A stretch of 64,000 bases of DNA. Origin: Cruorifilaria tuberocauda (lineage: Eukaryota; Nematoda; Chromadorea; Rhabditida; Onchocercidae). Within the stretch, counting starts at the first letter, position 1; each line of letters opens with the position of its first letter. This document shows, piece after piece, positions 38,252 to 59,582 of this stretch. The position numbers and the translations under genes were made by a program. The DNA lies in the NCBI GenBank assembly GCA_013365365.1, contig JABVXU010000007.1, positions 310,001 through 374,000 of the forward strand, given 5' to 3'. The notes beneath the pieces are model-generated. The model did no database searches and was not told the origin of the DNA. It saw nothing but the letters and a program-made list of their open reading frames with translations.

Positions 38252-41200
38252 CCAAAAGACGTGCTTCCTGAATTTACTAAATACTAAATATTACGTAAAT
38301 GTCAATTATAAATATTTCTGTTCCTTGACAAGTCAGTACTATTAAATTAAAATTTAGGGGTTAGATGTTCATCATATTATGCAACAAATAATAAGTTCAA
38401 TTTGCTAAGGTTTTCAGTGTCATACGTGTTGACATTTGGCTTATTGACTTTTACGTTAAACTTTGTTTTTTAATAATATTACCCCTCATTCCAACTCGGT
38501 CATCTAACGATTCCTTTCACGAGGGACAAATTCGCCAATTTTGTTAGCATATTTTAGAGACGAAGATGAGATTTCTCATTCTAGCATAGTTTGAAGTGGA
38601 GAGGGAGAAAAATGTTTATTTCGTTTTGGGAAATTGGGAATTGGATATTTTGATGTTCGTTTTTCGAATCTCACTAGCACTCGAAATTGCAAAAATCTAA
38701 ATGGTTTTAGCAGGTTTACAAAATTTTAGCTAAAATTTTCGCATCTCATTATCTCTCTAATATATGTGAGATTTTATAGGTGATATATATGTTGTTTAAT
38801 CGCTAATTATCATTAATTTTTGTTGTTGACGTTAGAAATAAATTGATTCAATTGATATTTGTTCAATGATGATGAAGGCTAATGTGAAGTAATAAATGAA
38901 ATGCTTCTTTTCTTCTTCAAAAAGAAATATCATAGCTACGTTCTAGCTAAACGGAAGAAATTGGATCACAACACAAAAGACTACAATACTTTCGGTGTTA
39001 TTTTTCGATATTAAAATGACTAATATAGATTAATATTTCTTTTCATATAGCAATAAGCTATAAAGATTGGCAGATTTTTATTTTTCATTTTATTTTTTAT
39101 CCTTCACTCTATTTTTTGCCACTCTAATCTTTTGAAAATTGAATGCCGAAAATTTTAGCTTTTGTTAGAAACAAAACCATTATTATCTGCTATATGCTAT
39201 TTATATTATCTCATTATCAAATCTTTTTGCTTCATTATATCTACACACCTATCATATATTATACTATTTGTCATTTCATTTATGGTAATTTTCCATGGTA
39301 ACATATCGATTGATCGATGATTATATTAGCTTAAACGAAGCTTTATCGAAAACAAGAAAAAAATTCCATCCATTACATCGCATTTCTTCCATTATTTAGC
39401 TTGTAGAGCCATGAGGAAAGAAGCTTATTTCATTGATTTAAACGGAAGCCATATAGACTTGTTTGCGTCATTTCTTTTCTCCTGCTTTATTTCATTGCCA
39501 AGACATCTTGCTTTTACAGATGATCACTGTTACATTTCCAATCCCTCCTTCTCTCCCTTTCTCTCTCCCTCCCTCTCTCCTTCCAGTTTTCAGAGTCTAA
39601 TTCATCCGTTTAATCAGCTAGCTTATTCAAAATGCTATTATCAAATGAGCTCTTATCCTTCTTTTCTTTTCCCATATAAAAATATATGATTAGTTAAAGC
39701 TGTCATCTTCATTCCCAACATAACATCTCTCTGACAAAGTGCGCCCTTTCCGATAAACTGCGCCTCATCATTAAAAGGGATACATGTTTTCTTGTCTAAT
39801 CCTTACTTCACGCTCAAGCTTTAATAAATAAAATTAATAATTAACTTTTTTTCGAAATAAATTATAAACAAGTTAAATCAAAATTAAATCGAATTTGAAT
39901 CTTTTGGTTCAAAATGTGGAAATGAGCAATTTAAATTTACCGCGGAAGTTTTTTTTGTTATTCATTTTTACTTACTCGATATATAATTTAGCTAAGGTCA
40001 TAGGTCATGACATTGGTTTTTCACCATCTTCACCTGTGATATTTTTAAAATGCTGCCATTGAAAGGTTATTTTTTGGCTTTCATTAGTTGTAGTGACATC
40101 GATTATTCATTAACGAATATCCTTAAGCTGTCTGTTCAACGATATTTCTTTGTGAGCAATCCACTTTGGATTACTTTGAATCGTTTCAGGAAGTCCTTTT
40201 CCAGTTTCCAGTTTCAAGAAGTACTTTTCCAGTAGTAGTGATAAACAAAAAAGTAGTATAATTGTAAATAATAAATGCAAATGCATTAATTACTAAATTC
40301 CTTTAAAATTTAATTAAATCCCTAAAACTGCTGTTAATTTTATCGTTGAAATAGTGGAACAGTCTCGAAAAAAAAATCAATAACTTGAGGATGCAAAAGA
40401 ATTCTATTCGAATTATGCAATTATTTCTTATTTTATAACACTCAAGTAGTATATTCGTACCGTTGATAAATCCGGTTTGAATTCCGGTCTATCTCTGGAA
40501 CTACTGTTGATTTTTACTATTGGAATGATGAAGCAATTTCGAAAAAAATAATAAGTTAAGGTTGAAAATTTACAAAATTTACAATTTTCAAAAAAATAAT
40601 TTACAAAATTTAGGATAATTTTAATCGCTGTATTAATTTGAAAAAAAGAATTTCTTTTTTCAAATCAAAATTTCTCAAATAAATTGTAAATTTGAAGAAT
40701 AATTATAATTTTAAAAGCAAATTATATCACATACAAAAAAAAAGTCATTTCAAAATAGCACTTTTCATTCGATAAATTCAACAGATGCTAATTTCTAATT
40801 TCTTAGAATCTCTTAGAGAATTAACATAATTCGCAGATTTGAAAAATATACTTTACTATTCCTACAATATCGCTGTTATATTATCTATTGGCGATAGTAA
40901 CATAGTAATGACCGATTACTGTCCCAAAAAGGGCATCGTTAATTTATTGTCAACATCAACTATTATTATTATTATATTGATGTCAATTCATTTATCATTC
41001 CATATGATAATTATTGTTGTTAATATTTGCTTTAAAGTAATATTTTATCGTTTATACAATTTAATGTATGAAGATGAGATTGTCTGATATGACGATGATC
41101 GATGATAACTTGACTAAATTATGATCAATTTCTAAATTAAATTCAAAATGAGACTTTTCTTTTGTAATTCCTCAGGCTCATTTACTGTTTTTCATTGAAA

Positions 41201-42925
41201 AAAATCGGTTCTTTCCATATCAGCTTTTACAATTTTTTTTTCAAACTTTATTTTGGAAATTTAAAAATTAATCAGAAGATAGCAACAATTCTATTATTTT
41301 AGTCTATTTTATCATCGTTAGTTAATGCTAAAATATATGAAATTTGAAGAAATCAATGAATTTCTTGAAATTATATTACTATTTTGTTTCTGTTGGGGGT
41401 TGCTAATAGTTGTCGTTGCTAAGGTACTAAGCCAACTAACCGATGGTTGGATTGATGGATAGGTGGAATGGTATTCTTACCTTTATTTTCAATATTGACA
41501 TTAATATTATGGAATGCTCTTAAATCCCTATCAAATTGTAATTATAATGATTGTCAACATCCCAAAAAAGTGATTAAGGAATAATTTATAGTAAAAATTG
41601 ATTAAATTAAAGAATGATAGTTTTAAAGGATAAACATATAGCTTAATTTGAATTTATTATGATCATTATGCAGAAATAATTTGATCAAATTAGCAATCAT
41701 TATGTTTTATATGTAAAATAATTCAATAAAAAAATCAGCTATTATTTTAAATTTTTATAAAAATTTAAATTATAAAAGATAGGATGAAATTACTGCTGAT
41801 TACTGCTGACACTAAATTACTACTAATAGCTATACATTCATTCATTGCTTTATAATGCATGCTATTTGCGCATTTTTAAAATTTGCATCCAATAATACGA
41901 AATTGTTCATTCAACTGAAAAATTACCCTCACCTGCTAATCAGTTCGCATATGTTTATTTATTATTCTCATCTTCCATTTTGTTGTCTTCAGTAAAGTTG
42001 TAAAAGTAGCAGAAAATAATTTTATTTACATTTTCTGCTTTATCCCTTCCGTTCTGTTTTAATTTTCCCATGAGTGAATTATCATAATTTTTTCCATCAA
42101 CAGATTATCATATTATTTATTTCATCATTATATCGTTCATATGAATTTTGTTGATATTAACAATTGAAGACAAATACAGGAGAAATGAGGAGGAGAAGTG
42201 AAATTGAAAACGAATTTTATCATTTAGTGTTTTGTTTTGAGTTTTTACCACTTTGAATTTTATCAGATTGATTGTTGCTTTGGATTTTACCATTCTTATT
42301 TCTAATTTGAATCTTATCAGTTTGATTCTTACTTTTCATCTTCACGCATACATTCTTTACTCTTTTCATCTATTACTTTTTCTTCCATCGAATATTTCAT
42401 ATATCACATGAAGAATGCGGAAATGTGTGGACGGTTTTTTCAAATAGGGGAAAGAATTTATGGAGAGTGATAAAAAAAGAGAAAAAGATAGAAGTTCCAC
42501 CTTATCATTTATTTGTTCTCTTTTAAAAATCACTACCAATTACCAATTTTGCTTCATATTACAATTTTAAATCATCTTGAGAGAGAAAAAAACTCGAAAT
42601 TATTTCACAATAATATACCTAATCAGTGAAGTCAACCATTGATTATTGGAAATTCATTCAAATCACTCTGAAATTTACTTACTGATAAACGACTGATTAC
42701 AGTGATAACACGAACAAAAGAAAAAAACCCTACATGATACGAATAACAATTTATAATTTGATTTCAATATTTCATTTTGCATTCATTTCTTTTTACGATT
42801 ATTATCATTGTTGAATGATTATCACTTCTCCTCACTTTATAATTTTATTCCGTTCATTTCAACAGCAAAAAAAATCTGTAATTGTTTTAAATCGATCAAT
42901 TTCATTAAGGTTAAGCTAATGACAG

Positions 42926-53235
<10,310 letters not shown>

Positions 53236-53308
53236 CATACGCAGGGATGATATACTGTTAATAATACTGATAAATCTTTTTATTTTATGCTATAAAATAT
53301 GTCTTCCA

Positions 53309-53314
53309 AATAAA
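53309..53314 (+). terminator. Possible poly(A) signal of the BTBD8-like gene
   Basis: AATAAA 74 bases after the TGA, a position that supports 53059-53235 as the terminal exon. Confidence 0.45.
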
Positions 53315-54009
53315 TAATTTTTTTGCTTGCGTCTCAGCCATTTTAAAACTGTCATAATAGAATATTAGCATGATTATATTCTATTATTCTCTCAGATAAC
53401 TGATAAAAAGATTTCAAAATTAACATTTGAGTTTTCTCTTTTAGACATTTAGAAGGGAATTAACAGGTTGACATTAATCGTTAAGCTTATTAAGCTGACA
53501 CTCTTGATAGTATGATCCTTTCAACATGAATAGATCTGATCAAATAATTGTTTAAAATGTTGTGAAATTAGAAAGAGATGTTTTATTATTAAGAGATTTC
53601 AACTATCCGGTGAAATATCCAGCTTCCGGATATCTCGTTCAATGCTAAACCACTGGTTAGCAGTCTTTAAAGGAAGAAATTTCTAAGTGAGAATTTACAA
53701 TTTATAATTAATTTTAAGATAAGCTAAGCTAATTAAAAATTCAATCCATTATTTTATGATAACTTCCGTTTTTTCTTTTTTATCACGATTCAAAAATTTT
53801 TTAAATTACAATTTCACAGTTACAAATGATTAAATTTCAATTTTTTTAATCATTTGTTTATTTCAGCTACTACAACTCGTTAAATGAAATATTTCATTTA
53901 TTTCAAGCAGACACTTCTTCATTTACTACTTCATATCGTACTGATACAGGTCAAAGGTTAAAATTAAGTAATTTCAAAAAGTTAAAGGTATTGCCAACTC
54001 TATATCACA

Positions 54010-54034
54010 AATATTATTATTATTATTATTATTA
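54010..54034. repeat. ATT trinucleotide microsatellite
   Basis: About eight ATT units in intergenic DNA. Confidence 0.85.
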
Positions 54035-54197
54035 TCCTTCGATGGTAGAAAAATTTACGCCTTCTGAATGAGATAAAGAAACTATGAAAAGCTTGCGCTC
54101 TTAAAGTGAATCATTATGATAGGCGCGAGGTCATATCGCTGCTTTTCTTCATGCCCTTCTACTCTCAACATGAAGCCATCATTCGTGCTTTGTGCTT

Positions 54198-54414
54198 TAT
54201 GTATATGTATGTATATATATATGTATGTATGCGTGCATGCATGTATGTATGTATGTATGTATGTATGTATGTATGTATGCGTGCATGCATGTATGTATGT
54301 ATGTATGTATGTATGTATGTATGTATGTATGTATGTATGTATGTATGTATATGTTATGTGTATGCTTATGTTATGTGTATGTGTATGTGTATGGGTATGT
54401 GTGTATGCATGTGT
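54198..54414. repeat. Long TATG microsatellite with GCGTGCATGC interruptions
   Basis: About 150 bases of TATG units, interrupted twice by the same GCGTGCATGC word about 60 bases apart, followed by about 60 bases of diverged TATGTG units. The doubled interruption suggests that a whole block, not only single units, has been duplicated. The large open frames here are by-products of the repeat. Confidence 0.9.
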
Positions 54415-54510
54415 TTTTATCTTTGCGTACTCATGCGCGTGTAATAACTCTAAGCTTACTTGTGATTAAATTGAGCTTGTTTTCTTCTATAGCTCCAAGT
54501 TTAACGTTAG

Positions 54511-54613
54511 CGTCAAATTACATCTGAATAGCTATCAGAGTATTGCACGATAATATTAATTTAGCACTGACGTCACTTACGTCATTGACGTCAAACTTCA
54601 TCCAAATAGATAT
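54511..54613. repeat. Diverged direct repeat around the TGACGTCA array
   Basis: CGTCAAATTACATCTGAATA (54511) and CGTCAAACTTCATCCAAATA (54589) are about 25-base copies offset by 78 bases. A similar resemblance links about 54561-54584 with 54630-54652. This suggests an old, degenerate tandem duplication. Confidence 0.5.
54568..54593. promoter_or_regulatory. Three TGACGTCA-type (CRE/bZIP) motifs at exact 9-bp spacing
   Basis: TGACGTCA at 54568-54575, TTACGTCA at 54577-54584 and TGACGTCA at 54586-54593 form three 9-base units. Two are perfect palindromic cAMP-response/ATF elements. Looser CGTCA words follow at 54639 and 54648. Such words are improbable in DNA this AT-rich. The array lies 1.3 kb after the BTBD8-like stop and 5 kb before KCC, so the target gene is unclear. 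Confidence 0.45.
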
Positions 54614-55306
54614 GGAATTACAGCATATATTAGTTCAACGTCATTTTCGTCATATTTCGCTTCATTTGTAAAAAAAGGATTAAGTGAAATATTTATTGAT
54701 TGATTTTGTAAATTAAACAGAAATCATCTGATCATTGAACAGATCAGAGATGAGAATGATAGCTAAGCTAATCGGTTCATTTATCTCAACAATCTAACTT
54801 CAATCTGTTATCATTCCACTGATCCTTTCAGTTATCTCATCTCATACATTTATATCACTTCAAATTTATCATTTTTTTATTTCATCAATGAGATAAATTC
54901 CTTTTTAACTTCCAAATAGATATCAGCTGTACTAGCAATAATATTAACACTAATGTGATCGATTACTACTTTTTCTTCAATTCCTTATAAAGTAATTGCA
55001 AATTAAATTAACAAAATTAAAATGAAATAACGAAATTTCTCAAAAAATGGAACGAACAATTTTTCAATTTCTGAGAAAAAACATTTCAGTAATAGCAATG
55101 ATTTTTGGATTATCTGAAAGAGAAAAAAGAAATCCCTCCCTTCTTCCATTTCATTTCAAATAACTTTTAAATAAATTTGTTGAAGAGGAAAATTGCTGTC
55201 TATAGTCCATTTCGTCCGGAGGAAGACGAAGAATAAAACGTATGAAAAGGAACGATTTGCGTTTAAGCAAAATCATCCTCAATGCGGGCAACACATATAT
55301 TCCCTC

Positions 55307-55386
55307 AACACACACACACACACGCATACACACACACACACACACGCATACACGCACACGCAAGCGCATACGCACACGCATACACG
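55307..55386. repeat. CA-rich microsatellite with CGCA variants
   Basis: About 80 bases of CA units with ACGC substitutions, which could adopt left-handed DNA. It generates open frames on both strands that are not genes. Confidence 0.88.
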
Positions 55387-55556
55387 TCCATTTAAATGTT
55401 TTCCTCTCCTCGACCAGTCAGCCATTTTCAACGGTGACAAATCATTTCATCCGTTTAACCGATCACCCTTTATGCTATCATTCCTTTTTTCTTTGTCTAA
55501 TTTATTGACAGCTGTGATAATTCTTACTTTCTATCATTCCATTGTTTAAAACATTT

Positions 55557-55628
55557 ATTAATAATAATAGTAATAATTAATAGTAATAATAATTTTTAAT
55601 AATAATAATAATTAATAATGATAATAGA
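55557..55628. repeat. AAT-rich imperfect microsatellite
   Basis: Imperfect AAT/AATAGT units over about 70 bases. Confidence 0.75.
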
Positions 55629-57621
55629 CGTATATGAGCAGTATCTTCATATGGACGAATAAAAAAAATGTTATGAATCTCTCTGATTGTTTATTAATCT
55701 ATTGGTAAGATCATTTATAAATATTTTCTAATATTTTCCATGATAATATCCTGAATTTTTATATATGGCTTCAATTTTGTTTTCAAATAATCTTAATATC
55801 ATTATTTGAATATTTAAGATTTGAGGAAATATTTGAAATTTTGATTATATTTAGTGATATCTTATCCATGTGTATACATATATCTTTGATATTTTGTTTT
55901 CCATCATAGTGTAATTAACGATAACAGGCAAAGTAAAAAATATTTTTAAAAATATTTTTAAAACCTGGCTAATATAATGATTGATTTTAATTAAATTCAG
56001 AAATAATCTTTATAATTCATTACAGATATCTTAATTATAGCTTATTTGAATGAGGTGGGAAGTGTTTATGATTTTAAAATAATTAAGTTCACTGTTTGTG
56101 GGATAATAATTTAAAATGATAATCAAATCGTTCTTACAAAAATAAAGATGTCCTCTCTTTACTTCTCAAGCATTACTATCTCTGATAAAAGCATAAATAG
56201 CAATGAAGATTAAAACTATTGGAAAAGAAGCTTATTTAGAAGTAATGAAATTGATTACAATTTTTAATAAGTATCTAAATAAGGTAAAATTGTTTCTTAT
56301 TTGTGGGAGAGAGTTTATTTCTCTGTGACTGAAGCCAATCTATTCATTGTTAATTCTTCTTAATCATTAACATGTCATTAACAACTAAACATTTCTAAAT
56401 ATTACGTAATACTTCTGTACCAAACCAGTTTAGATTACGCTAGCTAAGTTGCAGAAATTCATTTGTCTTTTGTAAAAGAAGACTGACAGAAGCAGGTTAG
56501 AAGTGAAATTGATTGCGAAATGAGGCTGTATATCTTTACTGTGAATGAATTTGAGGTGTGATAATTGATAGCCTACTCACCTTATCTTTCATCTTCTCCT
56601 CAAAAACACTTCACTTCTCATCTCATCACATTTGTCACACGTCACTGCTGCTTCTTATCATCTACTGTTTATCTCGAGGGAAGTGAATGATAGCTAGCTA
56701 AGCTCATTTTGTCTCTGAGAATTAGAATCTATTGTTTATGTATTTAACCAATTGATCAATTCATGAAGGATAAAGGAAAAGTTTTCCGATCATAAATTTG
56801 GAATTTAAAATAAAATTTTAATTAAATAGACAAAGATCTTAAATTTCTTTGCATTCTGATTATCTCAACTCTTATCCTAAAAATAGACTGAAATATGAGA
56901 AAAGTCAATGAAATCCTAAATCCAAGGAAAAAAACGAATTTTAAAAGAAAATATCATTTTTCAAGTATGTTAGAATATTTGAAGAACTGGAAATCTTAAG
57001 TAAATGTTAGGATGAAAATACAAATACGCTGTAATGTCAAATATTTCAAGCATATTTGAAACAATGGAACTTTTGTTTATTACTTTTGTCTTCATTTTAT
57101 TTGCTATCTTTTTTTTAAATTGCTTACTGATATTTAAATAAGATTACGGGAAATAAATCATAAAGCAAGGAAGAGAGAGCCTGATAATGAGAAAAATTAT
57201 TAGGCTCTAATATAATTAATGAAATAATTGTTAGCTTTCAAAAAAAACTTCATAATGGCTTTTCTTGCATGACGTTGACTTTAATTTATTGATTTGTTAA
57301 GCTTTTAAAGTTTCTGCTAATGTAGCACTTGCAATTATGATTTGCCTTTAGAATTACTTTTAATAATGATAAAAAAAATCAAAATAATGATCATGATATG
57401 TAAAATCATCATTTAAGTAGATGGTAACTTTAATATTTTATTTGCTATCTTTTTTTCTTTAATATGTTTATTGATTTATCTTGTAGGAAATATTAATTGT
57501 AATACAATTTAAATAAAATTACAAAATCGAAAGTTATCGGGCAATCGAGTTTATTTGTTTTTCAATTTCAATTACAATGAAAATATCTGTTCAGATGATA
57601 TTATTTCATATAACTATTTGT

Positions 57622-57822
57622 TTAACTTTCACTTTCATTATTTCCTAATTGAAACAATTCTTTTATTTTATAAAACAGAACATTAGTCAATTCCTTCCAC
57701 AAACGATGCATTTCAAGAAAGAAATTGAGAAATTGCTTTTTTTGCTTTATCAATTTTTCTTTCAGACATACAGCGCTTTCCATATTTTTTTCTAAACTAA
57801 AAAATTTACATTTAATTTCTTT
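57622..57822 (-). CDS. Candidate terminal exon of a coiled-coil protein
   Basis: After a strong minus-strand acceptor (TTTTCTTTACAG), a 66-codon frame runs to TAA at 57622-57624. It is rich in Lys, Glu and Leu with heptad-like spacing (CLKEKLIKQKKQFLNFF, WKELTNVLFYKIKELF). A possible 33-base upstream mini-exon just right of 57870 ends at a GTTTGA donor and would join in phase 0. I do not recognise a family, and no further exons could be fixed. Chance openness in AT-rich DNA remains possible. Confidence 0.3.
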   Translation of the reverse strand, partial: KEIKCKFFSLEKNMESAVCLKEKLIKQKKQFLNFFLEMHRLWKELTNVLFYKIKELFQLGNNESES

Positions 57823-58057
57823 CTGTAAAGAAAAAAAGTTTTTATATTGCACAAAAATTCGTTTATCATTTCAAACGTTTTGAATGCTTTTCTTGCGGTT
57901 GGTTAATTCCTATTTTTTATCAGCTTAGTTTTTTTGATAAACCTAATAAGTAAAAATTGAGAGAGATAAGAAATTTTTTTACATTTCTTTATCATGAATC
58001 ATTAAATATCAATTAAAATTTGAAGTATGATACTTGACACCAAACTAGCTATTCCAT

Positions 58058-58213
58058 CTTTCCTTCAAAATAGCGCGGCGGCATTCCACCATAGATTAAT
58101 CAATAGGCAAATAGATGTTCTATCGGTTTTTTTCTCGAGAAAATTGAATCTCGTCGGTTCCATTCAACCGATATTTCCTAACAGAAACATTTTCGTTCTG
58201 TTTTGAAGGAAAG
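58058..58213. mobile_element. MITE-like element with 16-bp terminal inverted repeats
   Basis: CTTTCCTTCAAAATAG at 58058-58073 and CTGTTTTGAAGGAAAG at 58198-58213 are inverted copies matching at 15 of 16 bases. They flank 124 bases that are GC-richer than the surroundings. A short minus-strand frame of about 32 codons lies inside, ending in the left arm. I saw no clear target-site duplication. It may be a miniature transposon, or a structured RNA/DNA hairpin. Confidence 0.4.
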
Positions 58214-59580
58214 AAATTTTTGAAAATTTAAATATTTTTAACCGTTTATGATTTAGTTTAAATTTTTTAATTAATTAATATTATGCAAAAATATTTTAGG
58301 AATATTTTGGGATAATCTCATTTACATTTATATTTTTCATTACCACTTTTTGAAAATTATGCATTTTGTTTACTATATTAATATACTTTCATTATTACTT
58401 TCTCAAATTTATCACTTTTATCTCTAACTTATCATATCTATCATATGTTATTAGTCTTACTATCAAATCTATTTATTTTTCTCTTTCTCTTTCTTTTCGC
58501 TTACTTTTTACCTACAGATTACTTTTTATGAAAAATTTCCACATTATGTGTACTTCTTATTTGAAATTTAAGATAAAAAAAGTTGAAACGGATGAGAAAC
58601 TTAGAATTTTTTGAGGAAAGATTTGATCAAATTTGAATTTGACATTTAAAAGAATAAGAAGTTAAGTATTATAAGAACTTTTACTTTTCAGAGAAGGTCT
58701 AAATTGAAATTATATCAAAATTAATCTTAAAATTTGTTATTTTTATAAAAAACTTAATCTTTGTATTCGTGCAGTTTTGTTCTCCTGAAATTGATAGCAA
58801 CAAGTTTAGCTTTCATCAATAACATAACAAGTTAGGTTGACATTAAAAGTATTTGTGTATATACTTCGATATAAACAAACACACCTGGGATTTGTGCAGT
58901 AAAAGCATAAGAAAGAAAGGGTAAGCAGAAAGCTTAATCAGTAATCAATTTCAACACGCAAATAAATCGGTTTGAAATCTTAAAAATTTTAAAAATTAAA
59001 GAAAATTTTTGATTTCATTTCTTATTACTGATCGAAATTTCTTCCTCACATCAAATTAGAGAATGATTCGTCTGAGATATAAGCCTTTTACAGTTGATAA
59101 ATGCAACGTATTATAATTAATAGAATACTTAATTAATAGAATACATCAGTGAAATAATTAATGGAATAATTAATAGAATACGTGGAGAAAGCTTGCAAAA
59201 AGATATTACATAATTCTAATTTCCTGATAATCTTCCAAAGTAAATTTATATATACTTTAGTTACCAGCTCTAAATAAAAGAATTCAGAGAGTATATTTTA
59301 TGCTATATTTAAAGGGAGCTCAATAAGTAAGAGTAAATATGTGCAAAGTTGGGTAAGAGAGAAATTTTACCTAGGCAACGAATCATTCCATGCTATTTTC
59401 CTTGCTAAATTTTATTATCGTTGATCGCCTTTGCCTATTTGCTGTTAAAAAAAGAAATTCTTCTAACGTACATTGTATCTTTTTTCGTTGAAATGATACG
59501 AGCATGATCTTTTCTCACGTTCCCTTCTTTGTTTAATATTAGCAGATTATATGTCTCGTGCTCGATTATCGTTCATTTTC

Positions 59581-59582
59581 AG
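59581..59582 (+). promoter_or_regulatory. Probable trans-splice acceptor of KCC
   Basis: TTCATTTTCAG ends here, 8 bases before the ATG at 59591, the arrangement expected for spliced-leader addition. A cis intron from an upstream coding exon is the alternative, since the frame stays open leftwards. Confidence 0.4.

Larger units (their letters stand above)
37127..42925. other. Intergenic region between ATP-citrate lyase and the BTBD8-like gene
   Basis: AT-rich, with an EF-hand-like fragment at 38105-38251, an unexplained minus ORF (37792-38040) and a CT-rich patch near 39540-39590. Other short open frames look like chance. No clear AATAAA follows the ATP-citrate lyase stop within the first few hundred bases. 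Confidence 0.6.
53236..59580. other. Intergenic region between the BTBD8-like and KCC genes
   Basis: Mostly AT-rich and non-coding. It holds ATT, TATG, CA and AAT microsatellites, a TGACGTCA-type array (54568-54593), an inverted-repeat-bounded element (58058-58213) and a candidate minus-strand coiled-coil exon (57622-57822). The part near 59.5 kb should include the KCC promoter. Confidence 0.6.

Noticed and set aside
40460..40500. GGTTTGAATTCCGG resembling a tRNA T arm
   Set aside because: No matching acceptor or anticodon arms.
54106..54527. Three overlapping ORFs of Met/Tyr/Val/Cys repeats
   Set aside because: By-products of the TATG microsatellite.
55151..55549. His-Thr and Arg-Val-Cys repeat ORFs
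   Set aside because: By-products of the CA microsatellite.
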